Source of the DNA: Candidatus Lindowiibacteriota bacterium | Lineage (GTDB): Bacteria; Lindowbacteria; 2-12-FULL-62-27 | Assembly (NCBI GenBank): GCA_023249255.1 | Contig: JAHFCY010000023.1 | Location: 1-22,030 of the forward strand | Direction of reading: 5' to 3' | Length of the DNA stretch: 22,030 bases | Shown: piece by piece, positions 1 through 6,629 of the stretch | Position numbering within the stretch: the first letter of the stretch is position 1 | Layout of the letters: every line of letters begins with the position of its first letter | Notes under the pieces: generated by a model | Databases searched by the model: none | Told to the model about the DNA's origin: nothing | What the model saw: the letters and a program-made list of their open reading frames with translations, nothing else | Position numbers and translations under genes: made by a program

Positions 1-1134
1 TATCGCCGATGCATGTGTAGTCTCGCCGGCTTTTGAGGGATCCGATGTCGCCATGACCACATCGCCCGTATTGATGCCCACCCGGATGGACAAATGGATG
101 TTGTGATAGGCCATGTCGCGGACGGTTTTCTGCATCTCAATACCTGCCGATACCGCATCCAGCGCCGCTTCCGCCGCGGGGCCGTCAAAGAGTCCCATGA
201 TCGCGTCCCCGATGAATTTGTCGATCGATCCCCGGTGATTCTGGACGATGTTCGTCATGTGATCGAAATATTCGTTCAACATCCGCACGATGGCCGCGGG
301 TTCCAGTCCTTCGGACAATGGAGTAAAGGCACAGATGTCGGTGAAGATGACGGTCACCCGTTTTTTTTGCGCGATGACGCCGGACGCTCCCAGTTCCGCT
401 CGGCGGTGGGCCTCTTTCCAGGCGCTTTCGGAAACATAGGGAGATAACTCCTGTTTGGCGCGCAATCCCCGGACCATCTGGTTGAAAGTTTGAGCCAGCC
501 GGCCAAGTTCGTCTTTTCGGGTCTCCGGCACATGGATATTCATTTCGCCGCTCTCGACTTTTTCCATCCCGTGGATCACGCTGTACACCGGCCGGGTGAA
601 AAAGTAAGCCATGAGAATGGAGATACAGATACCGGTGGCGGCGAGAATGGTTCCGAAGATGAGGACATCCCGCCGGATATTCTGAATGAGGACGGCAATC
701 CAATTTTCATAGCCGACCACCAAACTCCCGATGTTTCGGGCGCCTGACCCTCCCGGTCCCTCTATTCCCGTAATCGTCACCGGCTGTTCCACGGAAAGGG
801 CGCGCGTGGGGTCCGCGTGCGGCCTCAGGAAAAAGTCGATCTGTCCGCCGTCGGAAGATTTGAAGAGGACGTAAAGGATATCCGGATCACGCGCCATCAG
901 GGCGTCGATCTGCTCCTTGGTGGCGTCGCGTCGAATGATTTTTCGGGATAAAAAATCCGGCGCATGGTTCAATCCCATGATACTGCTGACCGCGAGAGTC
1001 CGAGCTTGAAAACTGGCGACGTGCGCCTGTTTCAGCGCTCGATATTCCTGGATTCCGTAGGTCGTCACCACGCAGCCGACCAGAATAACGGTGAAGACGG
1101 CGAGCTGACCCCAGAAGGGAAGCCGGAGACTCAC
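1..1134 (-). CDS. HAMP-domain class III adenylate cyclase, membrane-bound (partial, frameshifted)
   Basis: This is a membrane adenylate cyclase that would make cAMP in the cytoplasm in response to a periplasmic input. Reading from the GTG at 1134: TM1 at about residues 8-28, an extracytoplasmic region of about 125 residues, TM2 at about 157-179, a HAMP linker at about 180-232, then the cyclase domain. The two metal-binding aspartates are D266 (FTDICAFT) and D310 (KFIGDAIM), and K306 is the usual adenine-recognising lysine. The GTG overlaps the upstream stop by 4 nt (GTGA) and has a GGAGGAG ribosome site. After residue 361 the frame breaks: the next frame reads GDIGSLKSRRDYTCIGD, the standard cyclase continuation, so one C appears to be missing from the CC at 51-52. 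This is either a sequencing error or a true frameshift. The 3' end lies outside the window. The cyclase assignment is firm; intactness is not. Confidence 0.88.
   Translation of the reverse strand, partial: MSLRLPFWGQLAVFTVILVGCVVTTYGIQEYRALKQAHVASFQARTLAVSSIMGLNHAPDFLSRKIIRRDATKEQIDALMARDPDILYVLFKSSDGGQIDFFLRPHADPTRALSVEQPVTITGIEGPGGSGARNIGSLVVGYENWIAVLIQNIRRDVLIFGTILAATGICISILMAYFFTRPVYSVIHGMEKVESGEMNIHVPETRKDELGRLAQTFNQMVRGLRAKQELSPYVSESAWKEAHRRAELGASGVIAQKKRVTVIFTDICAFTPLSEGLEPAAIVRMLNEYFDHMTNIVQNHRGSIDKFIGDAIMGLFDGPAAEAALDAVSAGIEMQKTVRDMAYHNIHLSIRVGINTGDVVMATSDPSKAGETTHASAI
48..54 (-). other. Apparent 1-nt deletion (frameshift) in the cyclase gene
   Basis: The codons up to ATG (54-52) give INTGDVVM, a normal class III cyclase motif. 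The same frame then gives nonsense-like residues. Shifting by one base gives a 17-residue stretch that fits the conserved G-x-IGS-...-DYTxIGD segment of the family. Adding one C to the CC at 51-52 restores the frame. The sequence shows the break; its cause cannot be decided here. Confidence 0.8.
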
Positions 1135-2057
1135 TTCAGCATCTCCTCCGCCGCCAGCGCGGACTGGGCCAGATTCTCGTAGATATGAATGTCGGCGCGG
1201 ACATAGGATCCTTCCCGGCCGCATTTTTCCAGTCCCTTCATGACCTGATCCCCGGCGGTGTCCGAGCGGATATCGAGAAGCGCGTCCATCAAAAGCTGGG
1301 CCAGTTTCTCGCGCTCCTTCACGAAATCCTCCAGAAACGCCAGCCCCGATCCGGGAATGTCCGCGCTGATCGCGAGGCTCGTCAGCTGATCCAGCTTGTC
1401 CGGGTCTGTATTGAATACATCATGGCCGGCATTCGAACCGTCCTGCGACGCATAGACGGCGCCCGCGTGAACTTTCCGGTCGTAGACGTCCCAGACTACT
1501 TGATGATGGTCGCCGGAAAACGCGGGAATGTAATCGGACGCGGAAAGCCCGGCGGCCCGCAGCATCAAGGACGGAAATAGAAATCCGGATGCGGATTCCT
1601 TGTCGACGAACGCGATCCGTTTGCCGCGCAGGTCGGCAAGAGAGAGAAATCCCCCGTCCTTGCGGGTGATAATCGCGCTCCGGTAGGTCGACCGGCCCCG
1701 GATCACCTCAATGAGCACCATGCGATAGGGCGCGATCTTGACGGCCCGGACGTATTGGAGCGGGCCGACGATCACGACATCGAATTCTTTTTTCTGCATT
1801 TTGGTCAGGAGGTCCGTGTAGCCGTCGGCGAATACCATTTCGACCGGGCAGCCCAATTTCTGTTCAAGGTAATTGAGCCACGGGCAGTATTCGCGGTAGG
1901 TTCTCAATGAATTCAGGCCCGACGGCCCGCCGATCAAGATGGGATGGATCCTCGACCGTTCCAGGATTTTGTATTCCGGTTGGTCCACCGGAGTACCTGT
2001 CAGGCCGCAGCCAGTCAAAAGAAAAATAAGAGGGAACAGAAAATAACCCCGCCTCAC
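1131..2057 (-). CDS. PhnD-like periplasmic binding lipoprotein
   Basis: This is a substrate-binding protein of the phosphate/phosphite/phosphonate (PhnD-like) type. The 308-residue product begins with a lipoprotein signal (LLTGC, lipidated Cys17). The body has typical family segments: a domain-1 stretch around EMVFADGYTDLLTKMQ, the motif FDVVIVGPLQY, and a hinge region LADLRGKRIAFVDKESASGFLFP. It starts with GTG, 7 nt after the stop of the upstream binding-protein gene, and its own stop overlaps the cyclase start by 4 nt, so the three genes are probably one operon. No ABC permease or ATPase gene is adjacent. I therefore infer that it may serve as a sensor input to the downstream membrane cyclase rather than in uptake. 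The ligand is unknown. The family call is strong, the sensory role is inference. Confidence 0.85.
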   Translation of the reverse strand: MRRGYFLFPLIFLLTGCGLTGTPVDQPEYKILERSRIHPILIGGPSGLNSLRTYREYCPWLNYLEQKLGCPVEMVFADGYTDLLTKMQKKEFDVVIVGPLQYVRAVKIAPYRMVLIEVIRGRSTYRSAIITRKDGGFLSLADLRGKRIAFVDKESASGFLFPSLMLRAAGLSASDYIPAFSGDHHQVVWDVYDRKVHAGAVYASQDGSNAGHDVFNTDPDKLDQLTSLAISADIPGSGLAFLEDFVKEREKLAQLLMDALLDIRSDTAGDQVMKGLEKCGREGSYVRADIHIYENLAQSALAAEEMLK

Positions 2058-2064
2058 GGAAGAA

Positions 2065-3333
2065 TCACCAGGACTTCAGTTCGGCGCGGTAACGCGCAAT
2101 TTCCTCCTCGGCCGCTTTTTGGGCGGCCGACAGAGCCTGTTCTGCGGAATATTTGTCGTCGAGGAATGGGCGGAACGCCATGTCCTGGAGGGGCCGCCAG
2201 ACGGCATAGAGTTCCGGGTCGGTCGGCATCGCCACCCCGACGGACGCTTGGTCGGCGAACGCCAGGAGATGTTTATTTTTCAAAATCACCGGGTCCTCAT
2301 AAATCGATTTCAGGCTTGGAATTCTCGCCGTCTCGATTGCGAACCGGCGTTGTCCCGCCGCGCGGCCCAAATACCGGATCAGATCGCGCGAGATCGGCCT
2401 GTCGCCCTTGCCCGTCAGAAATATCGCTTTCACGCCGATCAGCGGCGGCGCATACCGCCCGTTCGGCATTTTCGGCAGACGCGTGACGGCGAAATCTATT
2501 TTTGATTCCAGAAACTTCGGAATGTCCCATGGGCCGCCCAGATAATAGGCGGCCTTCCCCGATACAAACAATTCCGCCGCCCGCGTCTGCCGGCCGGTGG
2601 AACGAGGCGGGACGATCAGGTATTCATCCTGAAACGCTTTGACGGATTTCAGCCATCGGATTTTGTCCGGCGAGTTAAGCATCGGCGATCCGTCCTCGCG
2701 AAGCAGGGGTTCCCCCGCAGCCAGGAGCCAGGGCATGTTGAGATAGGGACTGGTCAGATCGTAAACAAGACCCCATTCGTCCCGATCGGGATGCGTCAGG
2801 CTTTGGGAGGATTTGATCCAGTCCGAAAACTTCGCGGGAACCGATTTCACAAGGTTCCGGTTGTAAAAAAGCGCGATGCATTCGTAGGAAATCGGAAGTG
2901 CGTAAAGGTGGTCTTTGTATTTGACGGCTTCGTAAGTATACGAAAGAAATTCATCAGGGGATTCGATCGGAAGATTGTCGATCGGGAGGATTAAATTTTT
3001 TTCGGCGAAATTGCCTATCCAGTCGTTGATTCCTGTGAAAACATCCGGCCCGTTCCCGCCCCCGCCCCTCCGGAGCGCGTCCTCGATTTGCCTGGCAAAG
3101 GTATCAAATGCAAGCGCGGTCAACTCGACCCGAACTCCGGGATGCCCCTTTTCAAAATCGGCAACTTCGTTTCTTAATATCTCTAACTCCCGACCCTCCC
3201 AGTGAGTCCACAACTGGATGGGCGCCACGCCGCGAGATTCCGGCGTCCCGCATCCGGCCGATATCGCGGCCAGCCACATCAATAGGCCGGCCGGCCACCA
3301 CCGTCCCCGCCTGCCGATCAAAATGTCCCGCAC
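2065..3333 (-). CDS. Extracellular solute-binding lipoprotein (family 1, sugar ABC type)
   Basis: This resembles maltose/sugar-type solute-binding proteins: IQLWTHWEGRELEILRNEVADFEKGHPGVRVEL at the N-terminus, the segment GPDVFTGINDWIGNFAEKNLI, and later AAELFVSGKAAYYLGGPWDIP. From GTG 3333 it has a basic n-region, a hydrophobic stretch and a lipobox (ISAGC, Cys28). An in-frame TTG at 3369 would lengthen it by 12 residues. I prefer GTG because TTGATA at 3369-3364 reads as a -35 box with N17 to TACAAG, and the GTG has a nearby GGGAG. It is the first gene of the operon with the PhnD-like protein and the HAMP cyclase. No permease or ATPase genes are nearby, so it may be an orphan binding protein working with the cyclase. 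Its ligand cannot be told from sequence. Confidence 0.87.
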   Translation of the reverse strand: MRDILIGRRGRWWPAGLLMWLAAISAGCGTPESRGVAPIQLWTHWEGRELEILRNEVADFEKGHPGVRVELTALAFDTFARQIEDALRRGGGGNGPDVFTGINDWIGNFAEKNLILPIDNLPIESPDEFLSYTYEAVKYKDHLYALPISYECIALFYNRNLVKSVPAKFSDWIKSSQSLTHPDRDEWGLVYDLTSPYLNMPWLLAAGEPLLREDGSPMLNSPDKIRWLKSVKAFQDEYLIVPPRSTGRQTRAAELFVSGKAAYYLGGPWDIPKFLESKIDFAVTRLPKMPNGRYAPPLIGVKAIFLTGKGDRPISRDLIRYLGRAAGQRRFAIETARIPSLKSIYEDPVILKNKHLLAFADQASVGVAMPTDPELYAVWRPLQDMAFRPFLDDKYSAEQALSAAQKAAEEEIARYRAELKSW

Positions 3334-3340
3334 AAACTCC

Positions 3341-3369
3341 CTTGTATCAAACGCCGTCCCGCGTATCAA
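3341..3369 (-). promoter_or_regulatory. Putative sigma70-like promoter of the binding-protein/cyclase operon
   Basis: TTGATA (3369-3364), a 17-nt spacer and TACAAG (3346-3341) lie on the minus strand. The -10 box ends 7 nt before the GTG at 3333, so transcription would start at or next to the start codon. The match is moderate, and the GGGAG just before the GTG could alternatively be a closely spaced ribosome site. Confidence 0.4.
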
Positions 3370-3414
3370 CTTTTATCGAGTCAATGGGGACGGCGATGGG
3401 GCAAATCAGCGAAG

Positions 3415-3468
3415 TTTAGCCACGTGCCCCTGCTGGCCATTCGGAACGGATGGCGACTTGGGTGGTGG
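3415..3468 (+). repeat. 54-nt dispersed repeat, copy 1
   Basis: This matches 6367-6420 at 52 of 54 positions in the same orientation. It starts TTTAGCCACGTG and ends near GACTTGGGTGG. It contains an 8-bp hairpin, GCCATTCG-GAA-CGGATGGC (one T-G wobble). Both copies sit a few tens of bases upstream of a minus-strand gene start (47 nt from the alternative TTG at 3369, 82 nt from the preferred GTG at 3333). Confidence 0.9.
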
Positions 3469-3530
3469 AAACCACGGATGAATCCAATATACGATGATTA
3501 TCGACTGCGGTTGAAAGCGGTCGATTCGAC

Positions 3531-3552
3531 CTGTCTGAGACGTCTCAAACAG
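3531..3552. repeat. 22-nt near-palindrome, left flank of the nucleotidyltransferase cassette
   Basis: It is centred on GAGACGTCTC, with 10 of 11 base pairs matching. The segment 3533-3556 matches 4688-4711 at 21 of 24 positions in the same orientation, and the two copies enclose the two-gene cassette. It could be an operator, a mobile-element end or a REP-like repeat; the sequence does not decide. Confidence 0.7.
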
Positions 3553-3673
3553 TTGGATGCTTCAGCTGAATGTTCCGGCTTTGAAAAATCACCCTTCAAC
3601 CCCAAATCTGTATCCTGAGCTTTGCCCCTATCTTTGATTGGATACGGTCATGCAAAATCAAAATTCCTAACAT

Positions 3674-4216
3674 TTAACGCAGACATTTTTTGATGAAATC
3701 CAGATCCTGCACATCCTTCGGTTCTTTCCGCGCACGAATCGCGATCTCTTTCATGGTTTTGAGATGGTTCAGGCTGGCTACCTTGATGATTGTGGTCCTG
3801 TCGAGCTTTTTGTTTGTGGCGGAGGCAAGGAGGTCGGATGCTTTCAGAGGGAAATCCATCAGGATATCTATTTTTAATTCAATATCCGGATTCCAGAAAA
3901 AAACAGTGTCCGGTTCGTCCATTAAGATCTTCGAGGCGGCAATGTTGATGTTGTCGAGCCAGCTCAGAGGCCGACGCCGCTTGTCGAGTCTGGACACGTA
4001 AAAACATCCGGCCCCGTGCATCGCGCCAACCAGCAATTTTGCCGCTTCCAGGTTCTCCGGACGGACGGCCACCAGATCACAGTCGAACGTCACTCGCTCG
4101 GACCCGAACAAGATCAGCGCCAGACCGCCGACCAGGACCGGTTCGAACCCGGCCGCGCGAAGGTTCCTGACGACCTTGATCAGCTTTCGGCTTTCCGGCA
4201 TCAATCCCGCATTCAT
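3674..4216 (-). CDS. Nucleotidyltransferase-fold protein (AbiEii/MNT-like), putative toxin
   Basis: The 180-residue protein has the nucleotidyltransferase signature: VGGLALILFGSERVTFDCDL (GG/GS followed by D-x-D) early on, then ELKIDIL with a further acidic residue. This fits DNA polymerase beta-like nucleotidyltransferases, including AbiEii-type toxins. Such enzymes transfer nucleotides to RNA or proteins; the target here is unknown. I start it at ATG 4216, which overlaps the stop of the preceding gene as ATGA; an upstream in-frame start at 4246 would add 10 residues. Translational coupling with the small upstream gene suggests a functional pair, as in type II/IV-like toxin-antitoxin systems. 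The fold call is good; the toxin role is inferred from family and layout. Confidence 0.8.
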   Translation of the reverse strand: MNAGLMPESRKLIKVVRNLRAAGFEPVLVGGLALILFGSERVTFDCDLVAVRPENLEAAKLLVGAMHGAGCFYVSRLDKRRRPLSWLDNINIAASKILMDEPDTVFFWNPDIELKIDILMDFPLKASDLLASATNKKLDRTTIIKVASLNHLKTMKEIAIRARKEPKDVQDLDFIKKCLR

Positions 4217-4611
4217 GATGAACCATTCACCCGCTTTAGATGCCAAACCAGCCGGACGTGGCGGAAATTTCGGTTCAAAAGGTCGATCGGTTCGCGACGG
4301 GCGGCAATCTTCGGCGCCGCACGGATAATCCCTTTCTGAATTTCCTCGTGACTTTTGCGCGCCGCGCGAAGCAGGGCTTCAAAAACCCGGCGCGCGGCGA
4401 TGCGATTCCGAATCGAAACGGGTTTGGCCGAATCCGCCGGACCGATGTACGTGAATCTCACCTTGCCGCCATCCCGGCGCGCCAAGTACGCATACCGGCG
4501 GGCCCGCAAAGTCTTTTCGGAAATACTGCCCCTGGGCAGGGCATTGATGGCTTTCCGATACCGCACAATCAGTCCGGCCAACCGGTCATATTCCCGCTCA
4601 AGCAGGTTCAT
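4213..4611 (-). CDS. Small basic protein paired with the nucleotidyltransferase, putative antitoxin (DUF6788-like)
   Basis: This protein has 132 residues from ATG 4611, chosen because GGGAGGG lies 8 nt upstream; an in-frame start at 4647 lacks this. An N-terminal helix (MNLLEREYDRLAGLIVRYRK) is followed by LPRGSISEKTLRARRYAYLARRDGG and KVRFTYIG. To me this resembles DUF6788-type proteins, which are commonly found beside nucleotidyltransferase genes. The C-terminal part is rich in Arg and Lys and may be helical. Its stop overlaps the nucleotidyltransferase start by 4 nt and it is driven by a consensus promoter. The role as antitoxin or partner is inference. The family name is from memory and should be tested with a profile search. 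Confidence 0.65.
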   Translation of the reverse strand: MNLLEREYDRLAGLIVRYRKAINALPRGSISEKTLRARRYAYLARRDGGKVRFTYIGPADSAKPVSIRNRIAARRVFEALLRAARKSHEEIQKGIIRAAPKIAARREPIDLLNRNFRHVRLVWHLKRVNGSS

Positions 4612-4647
4612 GGCTGTGTCCCTCCCAATGGGTTCATTACCTAACAA

Positions 4648-4677
4648 ATTATATTATATTAGTTAACCATCTGTCAA
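4648..4677 (-). promoter_or_regulatory. Consensus sigma70 promoter of the nucleotidyltransferase cassette
   Basis: On the minus strand there is a perfect TTGACA (4677-4672), an 18-nt spacer and a perfect TATAAT (4653-4648). A second TATAAT lies at 4658-4653 but at poor spacing. The AT-rich block stands out from the GC-rich surroundings. Transcription would start about 30 nt before the ATG at 4611. Confidence 0.8.
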
Positions 4678-4687
4678 ATACCGTACC

Positions 4688-4705
4688 GTCTGAGACGTCC
4701 CAGAC
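4688..4705. repeat. 18-nt near-palindrome, right flank of the nucleotidyltransferase cassette
   Basis: GTCTGAGACGTCCCAGAC has 8 of 9 pairs matching and is part of the 24-nt repeat shared with 3533-3556. It lies 11 nt upstream of the cassette's -35 box and 7 nt downstream of the end of the second cyclase gene. It could bind a dimeric regulator, mark an insertion end, or form a hairpin in cyclase mRNA. No T-run follows, so a classic terminator is unlikely. Confidence 0.65.
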
Positions 4706-4712
4706 AGTCGGG

Positions 4713-6329
4713 CTAAAAAAAGGTGATTTCCCAAATGGAAACCCCCCATTCTGTGGCGCGTTTTTTGCAGTTCACGCGCAGGAATTTCGCGGTCAGGGGT
4801 CCGGAAAAATTTATTTTTTTATCGTATTCCGCCCGGCCGGAAGAAATATCGGCAACCGTTTGCCAATCCACCTTGTTCATGGATACATCGATGGAATATT
4901 CCCGGGCGATAGCCGTCTCCCAGAAAATCGACACGCCGTTCAAGGTTCGCGGCTTATCAAACTGGATGATCAACCACTGGTTGTCGCTCCATGCGGAACT
5001 CCACCGTGTGTTTCTCCTGCCGTCCATCGCCATCTCAGCCGGAAATGCGTCTTCTTGAGATGAGGCAAATGCCTTCAGAGTATCTTTGAGAGTATCTTTC
5101 GAGGGTATCAGAGACATCGCCTTCGTCGCACGGTCCACCTGGCCGCCGGCGCCCGGGAATTTCTGGATGACGGTTTGAAATTCCGTCTTTGCTTTTTCAT
5201 ATTCTTTTTTCGCCAGATGGGATTCCCCGATCAGATAATGAATTTCGGCATGCAGTCCCCAATCTTCGACCGGAACTTTCTGCGACATCTCCCAAAGAAC
5301 TTCCTGGCCTTCCGATACCCGGCCGAGATCAATCAGGGTCTTCGCTTCCGCCGCTTTCGACCAGCGAGCATCGATCGATGCCGGATAATACTCCACGACG
5401 GCTCGATACGCGGCCATTTTTTTATCTCCGGGAGGCAGATCATCCGCATAGCGTTTTTGTTCCACCGCCGAATTCATGCGTGGGATGCTGATTTTAACGC
5501 GTCCTTTTTTTGGCGGCGCGGGCGTCGACAGGGACGGCGCCGGCCCGGGAGCGGGACTGGACGCATCGTTTGATGGAGTAGGTATCGGCGGCTCCCGTTC
5601 AGGCGCTTTGGCGACCTCCGGGGTTCGGTATATCTGAGAAAGGCCTTGAGAAGTGTCCGCAGGAGGCGGGGGTTCACCCAACTGCGTCGTAATCTCCGTG
5701 AGTTGATGATGGATGCGCGGCAGATATAAGCTAAGAACAACCGCGATTAAAATGATGGAACCCGCGGTGCTTCCTCTCCAAACCCATTTGTAAATGAGAG
5801 AACGCTTTTTTCTCCCCACCCGGTACAGTGAAATTTTATCCGCTATGCCTTTGAATCGTTTGGTGCCCGTATATTCGTATGGGACCTCACCTTTGGTCAT
5901 GGACAGGCGAGTCGCTTCGGTGAAAACAATCTCGTTCTTGCCGGCGACCTTCTCCAACCTGGCGACCAGGTTGACGGAATCGCCGAAAATGTCGGCGCCA
6001 TCCTCTTTCACAACCACCTCGCCCGTATTGATGGCGATCTTGATGTAAAACGCCTTTTCCGGAAATTCCTTGTTGAGACTCGATAAACTGGCCTGAATTT
6101 CGACGCCGGATTTCAACGCGTCAGTCGAACTCTTAAACGTCAGAAGATACGCGTCCCCGATATTCTTGACGATGGTTCCGCCGTGGGAGCTTATCGCCCC
6201 GGTTACGAGATCCTTGAAGGTTTGTTGAAGTTTGGAAATCTCCTCCCGCGACATTCTGGCAACCATGTCCGTGTACCCGCAAATGTCCACCAGCATGATG
6301 GCAAGGTAATCGCTCTTTATGTTCGACAT
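4713..6329 (-). CDS. Adenylate cyclase with TM, TPR-like and C-terminal discoidin (F5/8C) domains
   Basis: This is a 538-residue class III cyclase with an unusual layout. The catalytic domain is N-terminal and cytoplasmic (about 5-170): metal aspartates D15 (VDICGYT) and D59 (KNIGDAY), adenine-site K55 and D113, and transition-state N120/R124 (SVNLVARLE). One TM helix at about 187-204 follows. Then come a Pro/Ala/Ser-rich linker (about 225-280), TPR-like helices (about 300-410, including ESHLAKKEYEKAKTEFQTVIQKFPG) and a discoidin/F5-8C-type domain (about 415-538: AMDGRRNTRWSS, NQWLIIQFDKP, FLRVNCKKRATEWGVSIWEI). The domain order implies that an extracytoplasmic carbohydrate- or surface-binding module controls cAMP synthesis. 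All key catalytic residues are present, so it should be active. ATG 6329 is favoured by the TATAAT placed 6 nt before it. Confidence 0.9.
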   Translation of the reverse strand: MSNIKSDYLAIMLVDICGYTDMVARMSREEISKLQQTFKDLVTGAISSHGGTIVKNIGDAYLLTFKSSTDALKSGVEIQASLSSLNKEFPEKAFYIKIAINTGEVVVKEDGADIFGDSVNLVARLEKVAGKNEIVFTEATRLSMTKGEVPYEYTGTKRFKGIADKISLYRVGRKKRSLIYKWVWRGSTAGSIILIAVVLSLYLPRIHHQLTEITTQLGEPPPPADTSQGLSQIYRTPEVAKAPEREPPIPTPSNDASSPAPGPAPSLSTPAPPKKGRVKISIPRMNSAVEQKRYADDLPPGDKKMAAYRAVVEYYPASIDARWSKAAEAKTLIDLGRVSEGQEVLWEMSQKVPVEDWGLHAEIHYLIGESHLAKKEYEKAKTEFQTVIQKFPGAGGQVDRATKAMSLIPSKDTLKDTLKAFASSQEDAFPAEMAMDGRRNTRWSSAWSDNQWLIIQFDKPRTLNGVSIFWETAIAREYSIDVSMNKVDWQTVADISSGRAEYDKKINFSGPLTAKFLRVNCKKRATEWGVSIWEITFF

Positions 6330-6335
6330 GGGGCC

Positions 6336-6364
6336 ATTATACTAAGAAAAGACAATAGACAACA
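6336..6364 (-). promoter_or_regulatory. Putative promoter of the discoidin-domain cyclase
   Basis: A perfect TATAAT (6341-6336) ends 6 nt before the ATG at 6329, leaving room for essentially no leader, and no ribosome site is visible. The -35 region is weak: TTGTCT with a 15-nt spacer, or TGTTGT with 17. A leaderless transcript is the simplest reading. Confidence 0.5.
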
Positions 6365-6366
6365 CA

Positions 6367-6420
6367 TTTAGCCACGTGACCCTGCTGGCCATTCGGAACG
6401 GATGGCGACTTGGGTGGAGG
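6367..6420 (+). repeat. 54-nt dispersed repeat, copy 2
   Basis: This is the second copy of the repeat at 3415-3468, with two mismatches. It lies 38 nt upstream of the cyclase start at 6329. The similarity ends abruptly on both sides. Confidence 0.9.
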
Positions 6421-6629
6421 AGGCGGCTCGAAGGCTCACTGCTGTCCGGTTAAGAAAATCGGAAGGATAACTGGCCGAGCATTTGTTTTGAGCAGCGTTC
6501 TTTCGGAACGTCATTCCAGATAGAATCCAATGACTTGCAGGAGAAGAGAGCGACCGTCAGAGCCGCCATAATTGCAGGAATTCCCCAACCCAGTCGAGCC
6601 TGAAACTTCACGAGGGTTATCAAGAGACA
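6421..6629. other. Intergenic stretch, no firm gene
   Basis: A minus-strand reading frame at 6569-6450 would give a 39-residue peptide starting MAALTVALFSC, which looks like a short hydrophobic leader with a cysteine. It lacks a good ribosome site and known homologues. Nothing else is recognisable. Confidence 0.4.

Larger units (their letters stand above)
3370..3673. other. Intergenic stretch without a convincing gene
   Basis: This stretch holds one copy of the 54-nt repeat (3415-3468) and a near-palindrome (3531-3552). A plus-strand reading frame of 64 codons (3424-3618) crosses the repeat, but it has no recognisable domain or ribosome site. I see no terminator with a T-run. Confidence 0.6.

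Noticed and set aside
185-703. A 172-codon minus-strand frame within the HAMP cyclase region
   Set aside because: It is out of frame with the cyclase, which shows HAMP and catalytic motifs.
3424-3618. A 64-codon plus-strand frame over the 54-nt repeat
   Set aside because: It has no ribosome site or recognisable domain. Similarity to the second copy stops with the repeat, and the other copy ends in an early stop.
4688-4712. Palindrome after the second cyclase as an intrinsic terminator
   Set aside because: It has no loop and no T-run on the cyclase strand; an operator or repeat end is more likely.
6450-6569. A 39-codon minus-strand frame with a lipoprotein-like start
   Set aside because: There is no ribosome site and no support beyond composition; it is too short to call.
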